A stretch of DNA of 62,084 bases, from NCBI GenBank assembly GCA_946061515.1, contig CAMGRL010000008.1, positions 1-62,084 on the forward strand, written 5' to 3'. This document shows positions 22,963 through 31,441 of the stretch, piece by piece (position 1 is the stretch's first letter; every line of letters starts with the position of its first letter). A program made the position numbers and the translations under genes. Origin of the DNA: an uncultured Clostridia bacterium (GTDB taxonomy: Bacteria > Bacillota > Clostridia > Oscillospirales > Oscillospiraceae). Below the pieces are notes generated by a model that saw only the letters and a list, made by a program, of their open reading frames with translations, searched no databases and was not told where the DNA came from.

Positions 22963-23484
22963 TCAGCCCCACAGCAGCCGGCAGATCCAGGCGGAGGAAA
23001 TGAAGCAGGCCAGATCGGCGCAGAGGGCGGCGGGCACGGCCCAGCGGCTGTTTTTCACCCCGGCGGCGGCAAAATACACGGCGATAACGTAAAAGGTGGT
23101 CTCGCTGGAGCCGATCATCACGGCGGCGGTACGGCCGATGAGGGAGTCTGCCCCGTACTGTCCGATCAGCTCTGTGGCCGCGGCCAGGGCTCCGCTGCCG
23201 GACATGGGCCGCAACAGCAGAAGCAGCGCGGTCTCCTCCGGTATGCCCAGAAGCCCGAAAACAGGGGAAAGCAGCCGGCACAGCAGCTCAGGCAGGCCGC
23301 TGGCGCGCAGGATGGATATGGCGGGGAACAAAACGATCAGCGCCGGCAGAATATCCAGAACTACCCGCAGCCCTTTTTTTGCCCCGCAGACCATAGCCTC
23401 GTAGATGTCCACGCCGCGAAAAGCAGCGACGATGCAGACGCAGCAGATCAGCACCGGGGCCATCAGGTCCAGAAGGGACTTCAT
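22963..23484 (-). CDS. spmB: Spore maturation protein B
   Basis: Membrane protein of 173 residues needed, with SpmA, for core dehydration of the spore in Bacillus. It has the nucleoside-recognition (Gate) pattern: DILPALIVLFPAISILRASG, then LLLLRPMSGSGALAAATELI, and SSETTFYVIAVYF. The start ATG 23484 overlaps the end of spmA (ATGA arrangement); a longer frame to 23553 is only the shadow of spmA. Its presence indicates a spore former. Confidence 0.92.
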   Translation of the reverse strand: MKSLLDLMAPVLICCVCIVAAFRGVDIYEAMVCGAKKGLRVVLDILPALIVLFPAISILRASGLPELLCRLLSPVFGLLGIPEETALLLLLRPMSGSGALAAATELIGQYGADSLIGRTAAVMIGSSETTFYVIAVYFAAAGVKNSRWAVPAALCADLACFISSAWICRLLWG

Positions 23485-24044
23485 CTCCACAGACGCCGCA
23501 GCACAGCGGCGGCCCCCAGCCCGGCACACACGGAGAGGACGGAGCTGATCCATACGGCGGGGGTGATGTCAAAGGCGGAGACGGCCCCCTGGGAGGCCCG
23601 CACTGCCGCGATGGTGGAGGGAATGAGCTGAATGGAGGCGGTATTCAGCACCACCAGCAGACACAGCTCGTCCTCCGCGCCCAGCCCGGCCAGGCCTCTG
23701 GCTGCCCGGATCCCCGCCGGGGTGGCGGCGTTGCCCAGGCCCAGAAGATTTGCGCTCACATTCTGGCTCAGGGCGGCCATAGTCTGGCTGTCTCCGGAGG
23801 CACAGGGAAACAGGCGGCCAAGGAGGGGACGAAGGGCTTTGGACAGAGCTGAGGCCATGCCGCAGCGCTCCATCACCTCCATTACGGCGCTCCAGAGGCA
23901 GATCCCGCCCCCGGCGGAAAGACAGAAAGCAAGGGCCTTTTCTGCCCCCTCAAATAACGAGGAGCCGGTTTCACCGCTTGTCCCAAAATAAAGGGAAAAC
24001 AACGTTGATAATAAAAAAATTGACAAAAGTAAAAACGAAAACAA
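23481..24044 (-). CDS. spmA: Spore maturation protein A
   Basis: Membrane protein of 187 residues, partner of SpmB. Family stretches are FCLSAGGGICLWSAVMEVMERCG, LSQNVSANLLGLGNAATPAGIRA and NTASIQLIPSTIAAVRA. The only usable start is TTG 24044; AGGATGG about eight bases upstream supports it, and the ATG at 24053 is out of frame. The gene overlaps spmB. It is divergent from an AbrB-type regulator across a very AT-rich gap. A forespore sigma promoter would be expected, but I could not identify one. Confidence 0.9.
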   Translation of the reverse strand: MFSFLLLSIFLLSTLFSLYFGTSGETGSSLFEGAEKALAFCLSAGGGICLWSAVMEVMERCGMASALSKALRPLLGRLFPCASGDSQTMAALSQNVSANLLGLGNAATPAGIRAARGLAGLGAEDELCLLVVLNTASIQLIPSTIAAVRASQGAVSAFDITPAVWISSVLSVCAGLGAAAVLRRLWR

Positions 24045-24101
24045 AAAATCGCCATCCTTTTTATGTAAATATTAAATTTTTGTTGCAAATGAAAAATTTT
24101 A

Positions 24102-24130
24102 TTTACATTGTCGAACAATGGTGGTATGAT
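24102..24130 (+). promoter_or_regulatory. Predicted promoter of AbrB-type gene
   Basis: TTTACA (24102-24107), 17-base spacer, TATGAT (24125-24130). The spacer opens with the short palindrome TTGT-CGA-ACAA. Confidence 0.6.
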
Positions 24131-24172
24131 GCTGATGCTGGAGTGTAGCTATTGGAAAAGGAGAAAAAAGCA

Positions 24173-24418
24173 ATGAAATCAACTGGAATTGTTCGTAAGG
24201 TCGATGAGCTTGGCCGCATCGTTCTGCCAATCGAGATGCGCCGCACCTTGGACATCGCGGAGAAAGACGCATTGGAAATATATGTTGACGGAGATAACAT
24301 TATTCTCCGCAAGTATCAGCCCACCTGCATTTTCTGCGATAACGCAAAGAACGTGATCAACTTCAAGGGCAAGAATGTCTGCCCGGACTGCATCGCAAAG
24401 CTCAGAGCCAAACTGTGA
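24173..24418 (+). CDS. AbrB family regulator with C-terminal zinc ribbon
   Basis: DNA-binding protein of 81 residues. Residues 1-47 form the swapped-hairpin AbrB/SpoVT domain (STGIVRKVDELGRIVLPIEMRRTLDI). The C-terminal part has CIFC and CPDC, a four-cysteine ribbon, which is common in Clostridia AbrB proteins but absent from Bacillus AbrB. It is a transition-state type regulator by family. ATG 24173 follows AAAGGAG; an in-frame TTG at 24152 has no site. Its place opposite spmAB suggests but does not prove a link to sporulation timing. Confidence 0.93.
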   Translation: MKSTGIVRKVDELGRIVLPIEMRRTLDIAEKDALEIYVDGDNIILRKYQPTCIFCDNAKNVINFKGKNVCPDCIAKLRAKL

Positions 24419-24433
24419 TGGTACAAACAAAAT

Positions 24434-24470
24434 CCCCGCTGTTCATTTTTCGTGAACAGCGGGGTTTCTT
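24434..24470. terminator. Bidirectional hairpin terminator
   Basis: A 12-bp stem (CCCCGCTGTTCA, 24434-24445 with 24453-24464) followed by TTTCTTT, between the convergent AbrB and nagA genes. Confidence 0.88.
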
Positions 24471-24481
24471 TATGCTTAACT

Positions 24482-25594
24482 TTATTCCAGACTGCCGCAG
24501 GCCAGTTCGCCGTCGATAAAGACGGCCTTCAGATTCAGCTCCTCATCCAGTACCAGCAGATCGGCACATTTGCCCACGTCCAGGGAGCCGATGGAGTCGA
24601 ACATGCGGATGGCCCGGGCGGGGGCCTCGGTCATGGCGGTGACGGCGGCCTCAAGAGGCATACCGTAGGACACCACGTTTTTCAGCTCGTCCAGCAGGTT
24701 GGTGGAGGAGCCGGCGATAGTGCCGTCCAGCAGGGTGGCCTTGCCGTCTTTCACGACAATGGGCTGTCCGGCCAGGTCGTAGTGCCCGTCGGTGAGGCCG
24801 GCGCAGCGCAGAGAGTCGCTGATGATGACCAGACGCTCGCCGAACATCTTGTGCACGGCCAGAATCACGGCGGGGTGGATGTGGATGCCGTCGCAGATCA
24901 GCTCAGCTCTGGCCCCGGCGGCAAATGCCGCGCCCACAAGGCCCGGGTCCCTGTGGTGGAGAGGAGGCATGCCGTTGAAAAGATGGGTGGCGTGGGTGGC
25001 TCCAGCGGCAAAACCGGCCATGGCAGTGTCAAAATCCGCGGTGCTGTGGCCCAGAGACACGGTGCAGACCTTGGAGGCTTCGCGGATAAAGTCCGTCATG
25101 CCTTCCAGCTCGGGAGCCACGGTGATGAGGCGGATCTTCCCGCCGCTGAGCTCGTTTAAGCGGTGGAACATGTCGATATCCGGCAGACGCAGATTCTCCG
25201 CCGCCTGCGCGCCCCGCTTCTTATAGGAGAGGAAGGGCCCCTCCATGTGTACGCCCGCGCATTTGGCCCCGTCTGCAGGCCGGGCAAAGCCCCGGATGTT
25301 GTTCATCACCTGCACCAGCGCCGCTTCCGGAATGGTCATGGTGGTGAAGCAGAAGGAGGTGACGCCGTGGCTGCAATAGTACTGGGAGAGGGCGGGGATC
25401 TCCTCCGCCGCACAGTCGCTGGCGTCCAGCCCGGCCGCGCCGTGGGTATGCACGTCGATAAAGCCGGGCACAACATAGGCGCCCTTGACGTCGATGCCCG
25501 GGCCGGGGGTGAAGCCGGTGATGGTCCGGGAAAATTCAATGGAGCCGGTCTCAAAATGACCGCCGCGAAAAACTTTTGCGTTGTTGATCAGCAT
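24482..25594 (-). CDS. nagA: N-acetylglucosamine-6-phosphate deacetylase
   Basis: Removes acetate from GlcNAc-6-phosphate in amino-sugar catabolism and cell-wall recycling; 370 residues, cytosolic. The metal motif is DVHTHGAAG near residue 48, with EGPFL further on, GHSTAD and HLFNGMPP for later ligands, and ISDSLRCAG containing the catalytic Asp. No nagB is visible beside it, so glucosamine-6-phosphate deaminase must be elsewhere. It has its own promoter and sits between an AbrB gene and putP, with terminators on both sides. Confidence 0.94.
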   Translation of the reverse strand: MLINNAKVFRGGHFETGSIEFSRTITGFTPGPGIDVKGAYVVPGFIDVHTHGAAGLDASDCAAEEIPALSQYYCSHGVTSFCFTTMTIPEAALVQVMNNIRGFARPADGAKCAGVHMEGPFLSYKKRGAQAAENLRLPDIDMFHRLNELSGGKIRLITVAPELEGMTDFIREASKVCTVSLGHSTADFDTAMAGFAAGATHATHLFNGMPPLHHRDPGLVGAAFAAGARAELICDGIHIHPAVILAVHKMFGERLVIISDSLRCAGLTDGHYDLAGQPIVVKDGKATLLDGTIAGSSTNLLDELKNVVSYGMPLEAAVTAMTEAPARAIRMFDSIGSLDVGKCADLLVLDEELNLKAVFIDGELACGSLE

Positions 25595-25633
25595 GAGAAA
25601 ACCCTCCTGTGTTATTAATTATTCAATATAATT

Positions 25634-25662
25634 ATCATATCATTTTTACATCTCTGCGTCAA
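25634..25662 (-). promoter_or_regulatory. Predicted promoter of nagA
   Basis: On the minus strand TTGACG (25657-25662), 17-base spacer, TATGAT (25634-25639), about 40 bases before the start codon. Confidence 0.65.
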
Positions 25663-25676
25663 ACGAAGAACAGAAA

Positions 25677-25710
25677 AAACCAGAGACTTTTTGCATAAAG
25701 TCTCTGGTTT
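25677..25710. terminator. Hairpin terminator of putP
   Basis: A perfect 14-bp stem (AAACCAGAGACTTT, 25677-25690 with 25697-25710), loop TTGCAT, T-rich on the minus strand, 18 bases after the putP stop. Confidence 0.88.
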
Positions 25711-25728
25711 CTTTATGTGCAGTTTTGC

Positions 25729-27255
25729 TTACTTGCCCACGGACTCAAATTCCTCTATGATGGCCTTTTCGGGGGCGGGAGTCAGCAGGCTGACGGCCAC
25801 AATGGCGATGCAGGCCGCGATAAAAGCGGGCAGCAGCTCATAGATGTTCCAGGCTCCGCCCAGAGGACGGACAAGATACTTCCAGATAAACACCACCGCG
25901 CCGCCGGTGACCAGCCCGGCCAGAGCGCCGTAACGGTTGCAGCGCTTCCAGAACAGGGCGAAGAGCATCACGGGACCGAAAGCGGCACCGAAGCCGGCCC
26001 AGGCAAAGGAGACAATGCCGAAAACGGAGCTGCCGGGGTCACGGGCGAAGAGCACGCCCAGCACCGCGACGGCCAGAACGGTGACGCGGGCGATGAACAT
26101 CTCCTGCTTGTTGGAGAGCTTCAGGTGGAACACGCCCTGGAGCAGGTTGTGGGAGATGGCGGAGGCGGCGGCCAGAAGCTGGGCGTCGGCGGTGGACATG
26201 GTGGAGGCCAGAATACCGGCCAGCACCAGACCGGCCAGCAGGGCGGCCAGGACGCCGTTCTGCCCCAGCAGGGAGGCAATGTGGACAATGACGGCCTCAG
26301 CGGCGGAGGCACTTTCAAAGGTGGTGATGGCTCCCACGCGGCTCATGGCAAAGCCAACGATACCCACGATGATGGCTACGGTCATGGAGATGACCACCCA
26401 GGTCTCGCCCACACGGCGGGAGATCTTCAGCTTCTCCTCGTCCTTGATGGCCATGAAGTGGTTGAGAATATGGGGCATGCCAAAGTAGCCCAGGCCCCAG
26501 GCCAGGGTGGAGACAATGCTGAGAAAACCGTATTTCCCGGGAACGGCAGAACTGATGCTGGTGCTGGCGGTCATGCTCAGGTATCCGGGGATGGACCGGG
26601 CGTTTTCCATCACGGCAGCCCAGCCGCCGGCCGCGTTGATGCCGAACAGCAGAATGACCACCAGAGCCACGGTCATGACGATGCTCTGGATCAGGCTGGT
26701 GACGCTGGCCGCCATGAAGCCGCCCATTGCGCAATAGCCCACGATGACAGCGGCACTGACCAGCATGGCCGCCATGTAGTCCACGTCAAAAAGGTTGGTG
26801 AACAGCTTGCCGCAGGCGGCAAAGCCGGAGGCGGTATAGGGGACAAAGAAAACGATGATGATCAGCGCGGCGATCCCCTCGATCAGGCCGCTCTTATCCC
26901 GGAAGCGGTGGGCAAAGAAATCGGGGATGGTGATGGCGTCCACCTTCACCGAGTAGCGGCGCAGCCGCTTGGCCACGATCAGCCAGTTCAGGTATGTACC
27001 CACAGCAAGGCCGATGACTGTCCACGCGGCGTCGGCCAGACCGCAGAAATAGGCAAGACCGGGCACGCCCATCAGCAGCCAGCTGCTCATGTCGGAGGCC
27101 TCCGTACTCAGAGCCACCACAATAGGCCCCAGCTTGCGCCCGCCCAGATAAAAATCGGCGGAGCTGTTGTTTCTCTTCGAATAAAACGCGCCGATGGCCA
27201 GCATACCCAGCAGGTATACGATAATGGAAATCAGAATGTAAATAGAAGCGTTCAT
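25729..27255 (-). CDS. putP: Sodium/proline symporter
   Basis: Sodium:solute symporter of 508 residues with about 13 spans. The PutP signature STEASDMSSWLLMGVPG lies near residue 50, with the Na+-site residues expected in this helix, followed by IVAKRLRRYSVKVDAITIPDFFAHRF. The C-terminal end holds the SSF pattern around AWAGFGAAFGPVMLFALFWKRCNRYGALAG. Start ATG 27255 follows AAAGGCGAGAT; an upstream frame to 27411 overlaps the regulatory region. It is divergent from a LysR gene, whose product probably controls it. Confidence 0.92.
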   Translation of the reverse strand: MNASIYILISIIVYLLGMLAIGAFYSKRNNSSADFYLGGRKLGPIVVALSTEASDMSSWLLMGVPGLAYFCGLADAAWTVIGLAVGTYLNWLIVAKRLRRYSVKVDAITIPDFFAHRFRDKSGLIEGIAALIIIVFFVPYTASGFAACGKLFTNLFDVDYMAAMLVSAAVIVGYCAMGGFMAASVTSLIQSIVMTVALVVILLFGINAAGGWAAVMENARSIPGYLSMTASTSISSAVPGKYGFLSIVSTLAWGLGYFGMPHILNHFMAIKDEEKLKISRRVGETWVVISMTVAIIVGIVGFAMSRVGAITTFESASAAEAVIVHIASLLGQNGVLAALLAGLVLAGILASTMSTADAQLLAAASAISHNLLQGVFHLKLSNKQEMFIARVTVLAVAVLGVLFARDPGSSVFGIVSFAWAGFGAAFGPVMLFALFWKRCNRYGALAGLVTGGAVVFIWKYLVRPLGGAWNIYELLPAFIAACIAIVAVSLLTPAPEKAIIEEFESVGK

Positions 27256-27338
27256 GATGATCTCGCCTTTCTGTGAGGATGTTGATAAGTATAAACCCAT
27301 GGTCGGAATAGACAAGGGCCAAATGGGCGCTTTTTCTC

Positions 27339-27366
27339 TTGCTTTTTGCTGTTTTTTGCGTATAAT
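27339..27366 (+). promoter_or_regulatory. Predicted promoter of LysR gene
   Basis: TTGCTT (27339-27344), 16-base spacer, TATAAT (27361-27366). Confidence 0.6.
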
Positions 27367-27385
27367 ATTAATGTAATTGATTTTA

Positions 27386-27411
27386 TTCATATTAACATGA
27401 AAAAAATTCAT
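27386..27411. promoter_or_regulatory. Candidate LysR binding site
   Basis: TTCAT (27386-27390), ATTAAC, ATGAA (27397-27401), AAAAA, TTCAT (27407-27411). Two overlapping inverted repeats share a central ATGAA, and the first fits the T-N11-A LysR pattern. It lies between the LysR promoter and start codon, where autoregulation is usual. Confidence 0.5.
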
Positions 27412-27428
27412 ATAAAGGCGGACGGGAA

Positions 27429-28310
27429 ATGAACATACAGAAATATCAGGCTTTCATCACCGTGGTGGAGCAGGGGAGCCTGACCAGAGCGGCAGAGGAG
27501 CTGGGCTGCACCCAGTCTGCCGTCAGCCACAGCATCAACAGTCTGGAGGAGGAACTGGGCTTTGCCCTCCTGAAGCGGAGCCGGGCGGGGATCAAACTGA
27601 CCGGGGAGGGAGAGCGGATGGTCCCCGCCGTTCGGGATCTGCTGGGCAGCGCGGAGCGGCTGAAGCAGACGGCCTCAGCCATTCGGGGCCTGGAGAGCGG
27701 CACTGTCCGCATCGGCGCTTTTACCTCTGTGGCCGTCCACTGGCTGCCGGCCCTGCTCAAGGAATTTCAGCAGGACTTTCCCAAGGTGGATTTCCGGCTG
27801 TTAAACGGCGACTATCACGATGTGGAGCAGTGGCTCCAGGACGGTAGCATCGACATCGGCTTTGTGAATGTGCCCTGCGTGCTGGACTGTGAGTGTATCC
27901 CCCTGATGGAGGACCGGCTGCTGGCCATATTGCCAAGGGGCAGCCGCTTTGAAAACTACCCCAAATTCCCCCTGGTTGAGTGCGAGACGGAGCCCTTTAT
28001 CAGTCTGCTTCAAAGCTCTGACCATGACGCCCGCCGGGCCCTGGAGGCCGCCGGGGTAAAGCCCAACGTCCGTTTTTACACCAAGGACGATTACGCCATC
28101 ATCGCCATGGTGGAGCAGGGCCTGGGCATGAGCATCATGCCGGAGCTGCTTTTGAAAGGCCGGCATGACAATATTCAGGTTCTGCCCCTGATCCCGGAGG
28201 CTAAGCGCGTCATCGGCATCGCCATTGCCGCCGGGGAGAAGGCCGGCCCCGCCACCCGCCGCTTTGCCGACTATGTGGTCCGCTATGTGACGGAGGCAAG
28301 GGAAGCGTGA
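27429..28310 (+). CDS. LysR family transcriptional regulator
   Basis: A 293-residue regulator. The N-terminal helix-turn-helix reads FITVVEQGSLTRAAEELGCTQSAVSHSI, followed by the linker helix and a periplasmic-binding-like effector domain (residues ~90-290) with VRIGAFTSVAVHWLPALL and GLGMSIMPELLL. The effector is unknown. It is divergent from putP, with a compact shared intergenic region, so it probably controls the symporter. It is followed by nfnA but a separate promoter lies between them. Confidence 0.93.
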   Translation: MNIQKYQAFITVVEQGSLTRAAEELGCTQSAVSHSINSLEEELGFALLKRSRAGIKLTGEGERMVPAVRDLLGSAERLKQTASAIRGLESGTVRIGAFTSVAVHWLPALLKEFQQDFPKVDFRLLNGDYHDVEQWLQDGSIDIGFVNVPCVLDCECIPLMEDRLLAILPRGSRFENYPKFPLVECETEPFISLLQSSDHDARRALEAAGVKPNVRFYTKDDYAIIAMVEQGLGMSIMPELLLKGRHDNIQVLPLIPEAKRVIGIAIAAGEKAGPATRRFADYVVRYVTEAREA

Positions 28311-28371
28311 TTTTCCGCTGATCTGGTCCGGACGATTTGCACTGAATTTGTTATTTTTCATACAATAGGAT

Positions 28372-28400
28372 TTGACTTTAGCCCCGTAGAAGAGTAAAAT
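28372..28400 (+). promoter_or_regulatory. Predicted promoter of nfnAB
   Basis: TTGACT (28372-28377), 17-base spacer, TAAAAT (28395-28400). Confidence 0.7.
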
Positions 28401-28441
28401 AGAGCGAGCTGAACAAAACTATAAATAATTGAGGTGTTTTG

Positions 28442-29308
28442 ATGTACAAGGTCGTAACCAAAAGATTTCTGAACGAGGCGAAAACCATCTGCCTTTTCGA
28501 AATCGAGGCTCCGCGTGTGGCGCGTCACGCCCAGGCGGGTCAGTTTGTCATCTTCCGTCTGGATGAGCAGGGCGAGCGCGTCCCCGTCTCTGTGGCCGGC
28601 TGGGACAGGGAAAAGGGCACCGTCACCGTCATGGTCCAGGCTGCCGGACGCACCACAAAGATGCTCCACACCGTGGAGGAGGGGGACTATATCTCCGACT
28701 TTGTGGGTCCCCTGGGCAAGGCTACCGAGATGGACGGCCTGCAGAAGGTCTGCGTGGTTGGCGGCGGCGTAGGCTGCGCCATTGCCTACCCCATTGCCAA
28801 GGAGATGCACAAGCTGGGCATCGACGTGACCTTCATTGCCGGTTTCCGCAGCGCGGACATCGTCATCCTGAAGGAGGAGTTGAAGGCGGCTTCCGACAAG
28901 CTCATCATCTGCACGGACGACGGCAGCTACGGCGAAAAGGGCTTCACCACCCAGTACCTTCAGCAGGAGATCGACGCCAATATCGCCGAGGGCAAACTCC
29001 AGTTTGACCGGGTCATCGCCATCGGCCCGGATATCATGATGAAATTTCTGGCCGACGTCACCCGCCCCTACGGGATCAAGACCATCATTTCCCTGGACCC
29101 CATCATGGTGGACGGTACCGGCATGTGCGGCGGCTGCCGCGTCATCGTAGGCGGCGAGACCAAGTTCGCCTGCGTGGACGGCCCGGACTTTGACGCCCAT
29201 GAGGTGGATTTCGACTCCCTCCTCAAGCGCGCCGCTTTCTATAAAGACGAGCAGGATGAGGCCGCTCAGCACATCTGTAAAATGACGGGAGGAAAACGCA
29301 ATGGCTAA
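28442..29308 (+). CDS. nfnA: NADH-dependent reduced ferredoxin:NADP oxidoreductase, subunit A
   Basis: Small subunit of the electron-bifurcating transhydrogenase NfnAB; 288 residues. An FAD domain (RVPVSVAGWDREKGTV) precedes an NAD-binding domain (VCVVGGGVGCAIAYPIA), and the [2Fe-2S] cysteines lie in GTGMCGGCRV and in FACVDGP. This layout is also found in archaeal sulfide dehydrogenase and dihydroorotate dehydrogenase electron-transfer subunits; the adjacent NfnB fixes the assignment. ATG 28442 follows GAGGTG; the TTG at 28439 is less likely. The end overlaps nfnB by eight bases. Confidence 0.93.
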   Translation: MYKVVTKRFLNEAKTICLFEIEAPRVARHAQAGQFVIFRLDEQGERVPVSVAGWDREKGTVTVMVQAAGRTTKMLHTVEEGDYISDFVGPLGKATEMDGLQKVCVVGGGVGCAIAYPIAKEMHKLGIDVTFIAGFRSADIVILKEELKAASDKLIICTDDGSYGEKGFTTQYLQQEIDANIAEGKLQFDRVIAIGPDIMMKFLADVTRPYGIKTIISLDPIMVDGTGMCGGCRVIVGGETKFACVDGPDFDAHEVDFDSLLKRAAFYKDEQDEAAQHICKMTGGKRNG

Positions 29309-30695
29309 TATGAAGATGCAGAAAAATCCCATGCCGGAGCAGGATCCTCTGGTAAGGAACAAGAATTTTGACGAGGTGGCTCTGGGCTACACCGCCGAGA
29401 TGGCCATAGACGAGGCAAAGCGCTGCCTCAACTGCAAGAACTCCCTGTGCCGCACCGGCTGCCCGGTGTCCGTGCGCATCCCCGAGTTTATCGCCAAGGT
29501 GGCCGAGGGCGACTTTGACGCCGCTTACGACATCATCACCTCCACCAACTCCCTGCCCGCCGTCTGCGGCCGCGTCTGCCCCCAGGAGAAGCAGTGCGAG
29601 AGTAAGTGCGTCAGAGGCATCAAGGGCGAGAGCGTGGGCATCGGCCGTCTGGAGCGCTTTGTGGCCGACTACCACATGGCCAAAGAGGACAAGCCCGCCG
29701 TCACCGTGCCCGAATCCAACGGACACAAGATCGCCGTCATCGGCTCCGGCCCTGCGGGCCTGACCTGCGCTGGCGACCTGCGCAAGATGGGCTATGACGT
29801 GACCATTTTTGAGGCTTTCCACAAGGCTGGCGGCGTTCTGGTCTACGGCATCCCCCAGTTCCGTCTCCCCAAGGAGATCGTGGCCGCCGAGATCGAAAAC
29901 CTGAAGGCCATGGGCGTCGTGATCGAGAACAACGTGATCATCGGCAAGTCCCTGACCGTGGACGAGCTGTTTGAGGACGGCTATGAGGCCGTATTCATCG
30001 GCTCCGGCGCTGGTCTGCCCCAGTTTCTGCACATCCCCGGCGAGAATCTGCTGGGCGTGTACTCCGCAAACGAGTTCCTCACCCGCGTGAACCTGATGAA
30101 GGCCTACCGGGACGATTACGATACGCCCATCAAGAAGTTCAACCGCGTAGCCATCGTGGGCGGCGGCAACGTGGCCATGGACGCGGCCCGTGTGGCAAAG
30201 CGTCTGGGCGCGGAGCATGTGTACATCACCTATCGCCGCGGCAAGGACGAGCTGCCTGCCCGTAAGGAAGAGGTGGAGCACGCAGAGCCCGAAGAGATCG
30301 AGTTCATGCTGCTCAATAACCCGGTCTCCATCAAGGGCGACGAGAACGGCCATGTGGTGGGCATCGAGCTGCAGAAGATGGAGCTGGGCGAGCCGGACGA
30401 GAAGGGCCGCCGCCGTCCCGTTCCCGTAGAGGGCTCCAACTGGGTGCTGGACTGCGACGCGGTGGTCATCGCCATCGGCACCAGCCCCAACCCCCTGATC
30501 CGCAGCACCACCAAGAACCTGAATACCACCAAGAAGGGCGGTATCGAGGCGGACGAGAACGGCCAGACCTCCCGCGAGGGCGTCTTTGCCGGCGGCGACG
30601 CCGTGACCGGCGCGGCCACCGTCATCCTGGCCATGGGCGCAGGCAAAACCGGCGCAAAGAGCATCGACAAGTACATCAAGAGCAAGAAAAAGTAA
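29301..30695 (+). CDS. nfnB: NADH-dependent reduced ferredoxin:NADP oxidoreductase, subunit B
   Basis: Large subunit of 464 residues, related to the glutamate synthase small subunit. The N-terminal cysteine region CLNCKNSLCRTGCPV and VCGRVCPQEKQCESKC binds two [4Fe-4S] clusters; the FAD site is VIGSGPAGLTCAGDL and the NADP site is VAIVGGGNVAMDAARVAKRLG. It ends with the family segment FAGGDAVTGAATVILAMGAGK. Alone it could be read as GltD, but no glutamate synthase large subunit is adjacent and nfnA overlaps it. The complex couples NADH, NADPH and ferredoxin pools in the cytosol. Confidence 0.93.
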   Translation: MANMKMQKNPMPEQDPLVRNKNFDEVALGYTAEMAIDEAKRCLNCKNSLCRTGCPVSVRIPEFIAKVAEGDFDAAYDIITSTNSLPAVCGRVCPQEKQCESKCVRGIKGESVGIGRLERFVADYHMAKEDKPAVTVPESNGHKIAVIGSGPAGLTCAGDLRKMGYDVTIFEAFHKAGGVLVYGIPQFRLPKEIVAAEIENLKAMGVVIENNVIIGKSLTVDELFEDGYEAVFIGSGAGLPQFLHIPGENLLGVYSANEFLTRVNLMKAYRDDYDTPIKKFNRVAIVGGGNVAMDAARVAKRLGAEHVYITYRRGKDELPARKEEVEHAEPEEIEFMLLNNPVSIKGDENGHVVGIELQKMELGEPDEKGRRRPVPVEGSNWVLDCDAVVIAIGTSPNPLIRSTTKNLNTTKKGGIEADENGQTSREGVFAGGDAVTGAATVILAMGAGKTGAKSIDKYIKSKKK

Positions 30696-30703
30696 GATAA
30701 ACG

Positions 30704-30730
30704 ATCCCCCCGGTGTACCGGGGGGATTTT
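30704..30730 (+). terminator. Hairpin terminator of nfnAB
   Basis: ATCCCCCCGG (30704-30713) pairs with CCGGGGGGAT (30718-30727), and TTTT follows. Position is 8 bases after the nfnB stop. Confidence 0.88.
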
Positions 30731-30844
30731 CATTCCCGCTGGGTTTAATAAAATGAATGAAGGGGAAGGAAATCCGGCTGTACCAGACTCCTTCCCCTTT
30801 TTGCTTTGCTGTTTCGCTTCAAACCCCATTTTATGAACAGTGGA

Positions 30845-31351
30845 TCAGAGATTTGATTCACGCTTGATGAGCATATACTCTTTTTCATTTTCCTCTGAGG
30901 GACAGATGGCATCAAGTGCTGCCGCAAAATGGTTCAGATCCTCATCAGATACATTTTCAAGCTCCTTGAAGAATGCGTCAAAAATCTGTTCCTGTAAATC
31001 AGAAGCTCTGTCATTATAAAACTTTCGGCCCAGATCTGACGGCTTCAGGATGATATTCTTGCGATTGTTGACCATTTGGTATTTTTCAATCAATCCGTAA
31101 GAACACAAGGTCTTTGAAATCTTTGAAAAAGAACTGCTTGGGATCATCAAGCGTTCCGAAAGCTGCGCCATGCTGGAATCATCGTTCTCATGCTCAATAA
31201 TATATTCCAGCACTTCCCATTCGACTATGCTCATGGAGATGTCGCCAAATTTTTCTGTTTTGGCATTCATTACGCGCGCGAATGCATTTCTATGCCTGAC
31301 AATTGATTCAATCAGGTGCCGATAGCGCCCCATCCAACTAACACTGGCCAC
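30845..31351 (-). CDS. MarR family regulator
   Basis: Winged-helix regulator of about 168 residues. The MarR fold is seen in SMSIVEWEVLEYIIEHENDDSSMAQLSERLMIPSSSFSKISKTLCSYGLIEKY in outline and the wing in NNRKNIILKPSDLG. Start is placed at GTG 31351: GAGGTG (31358-31363) lies six bases upstream, the same spacing as other genes here; GTG 31360 is inside that site and ATG 31333 has none. The gene is AT-richer than its GC-rich neighbours. An inverted repeat over its own promoter suggests autoregulation. It lies 90 bases downstream of a hydrolase-membrane gene, its likely target. Confidence 0.85.
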   Translation of the reverse strand: MASVSWMGRYRHLIESIVRHRNAFARVMNAKTEKFGDISMSIVEWEVLEYIIEHENDDSSMAQLSERLMIPSSSFSKISKTLCSYGLIEKYQMVNNRKNIILKPSDLGRKFYNDRASDLQEQIFDAFFKELENVSDEDLNHFAAALDAICPSEENEKEYMLIKRESNL

Positions 31352-31362
31352 GGGAAACACCT

Positions 31363-31409
31363 CACGATAGTTTTTTTATCAGATTATTCTTTTTATCGTG
31401 TTTTGTCAA
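31363..31409 (-). promoter_or_regulatory. Promoter and operator of MarR gene
   Basis: On the minus strand TTGACA (31404-31409), 17-base spacer, TAATCT (31381-31386). A perfect inverted repeat CACGATA (31363-31369) / TATCGTG (31394-31400) brackets the -10 box, one half in the spacer and one beyond the start point, which is the arrangement expected of a MarR operator. Confidence 0.65.
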
Positions 31410-31441
31410 GAACAGAAACGCTTACTACCTTGGACAGAGGA

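Noticed and set aside
25717-27276. A 519-codon plus-strand frame rich in Gly, His and Gln
   Set aside because: It is the complement of putP, which has clear symporter motifs.
29301-30695. Glutamate synthase small subunit (GltD)
   Set aside because: No large subunit is nearby and the gene overlaps nfnA, so NfnB is the better call.
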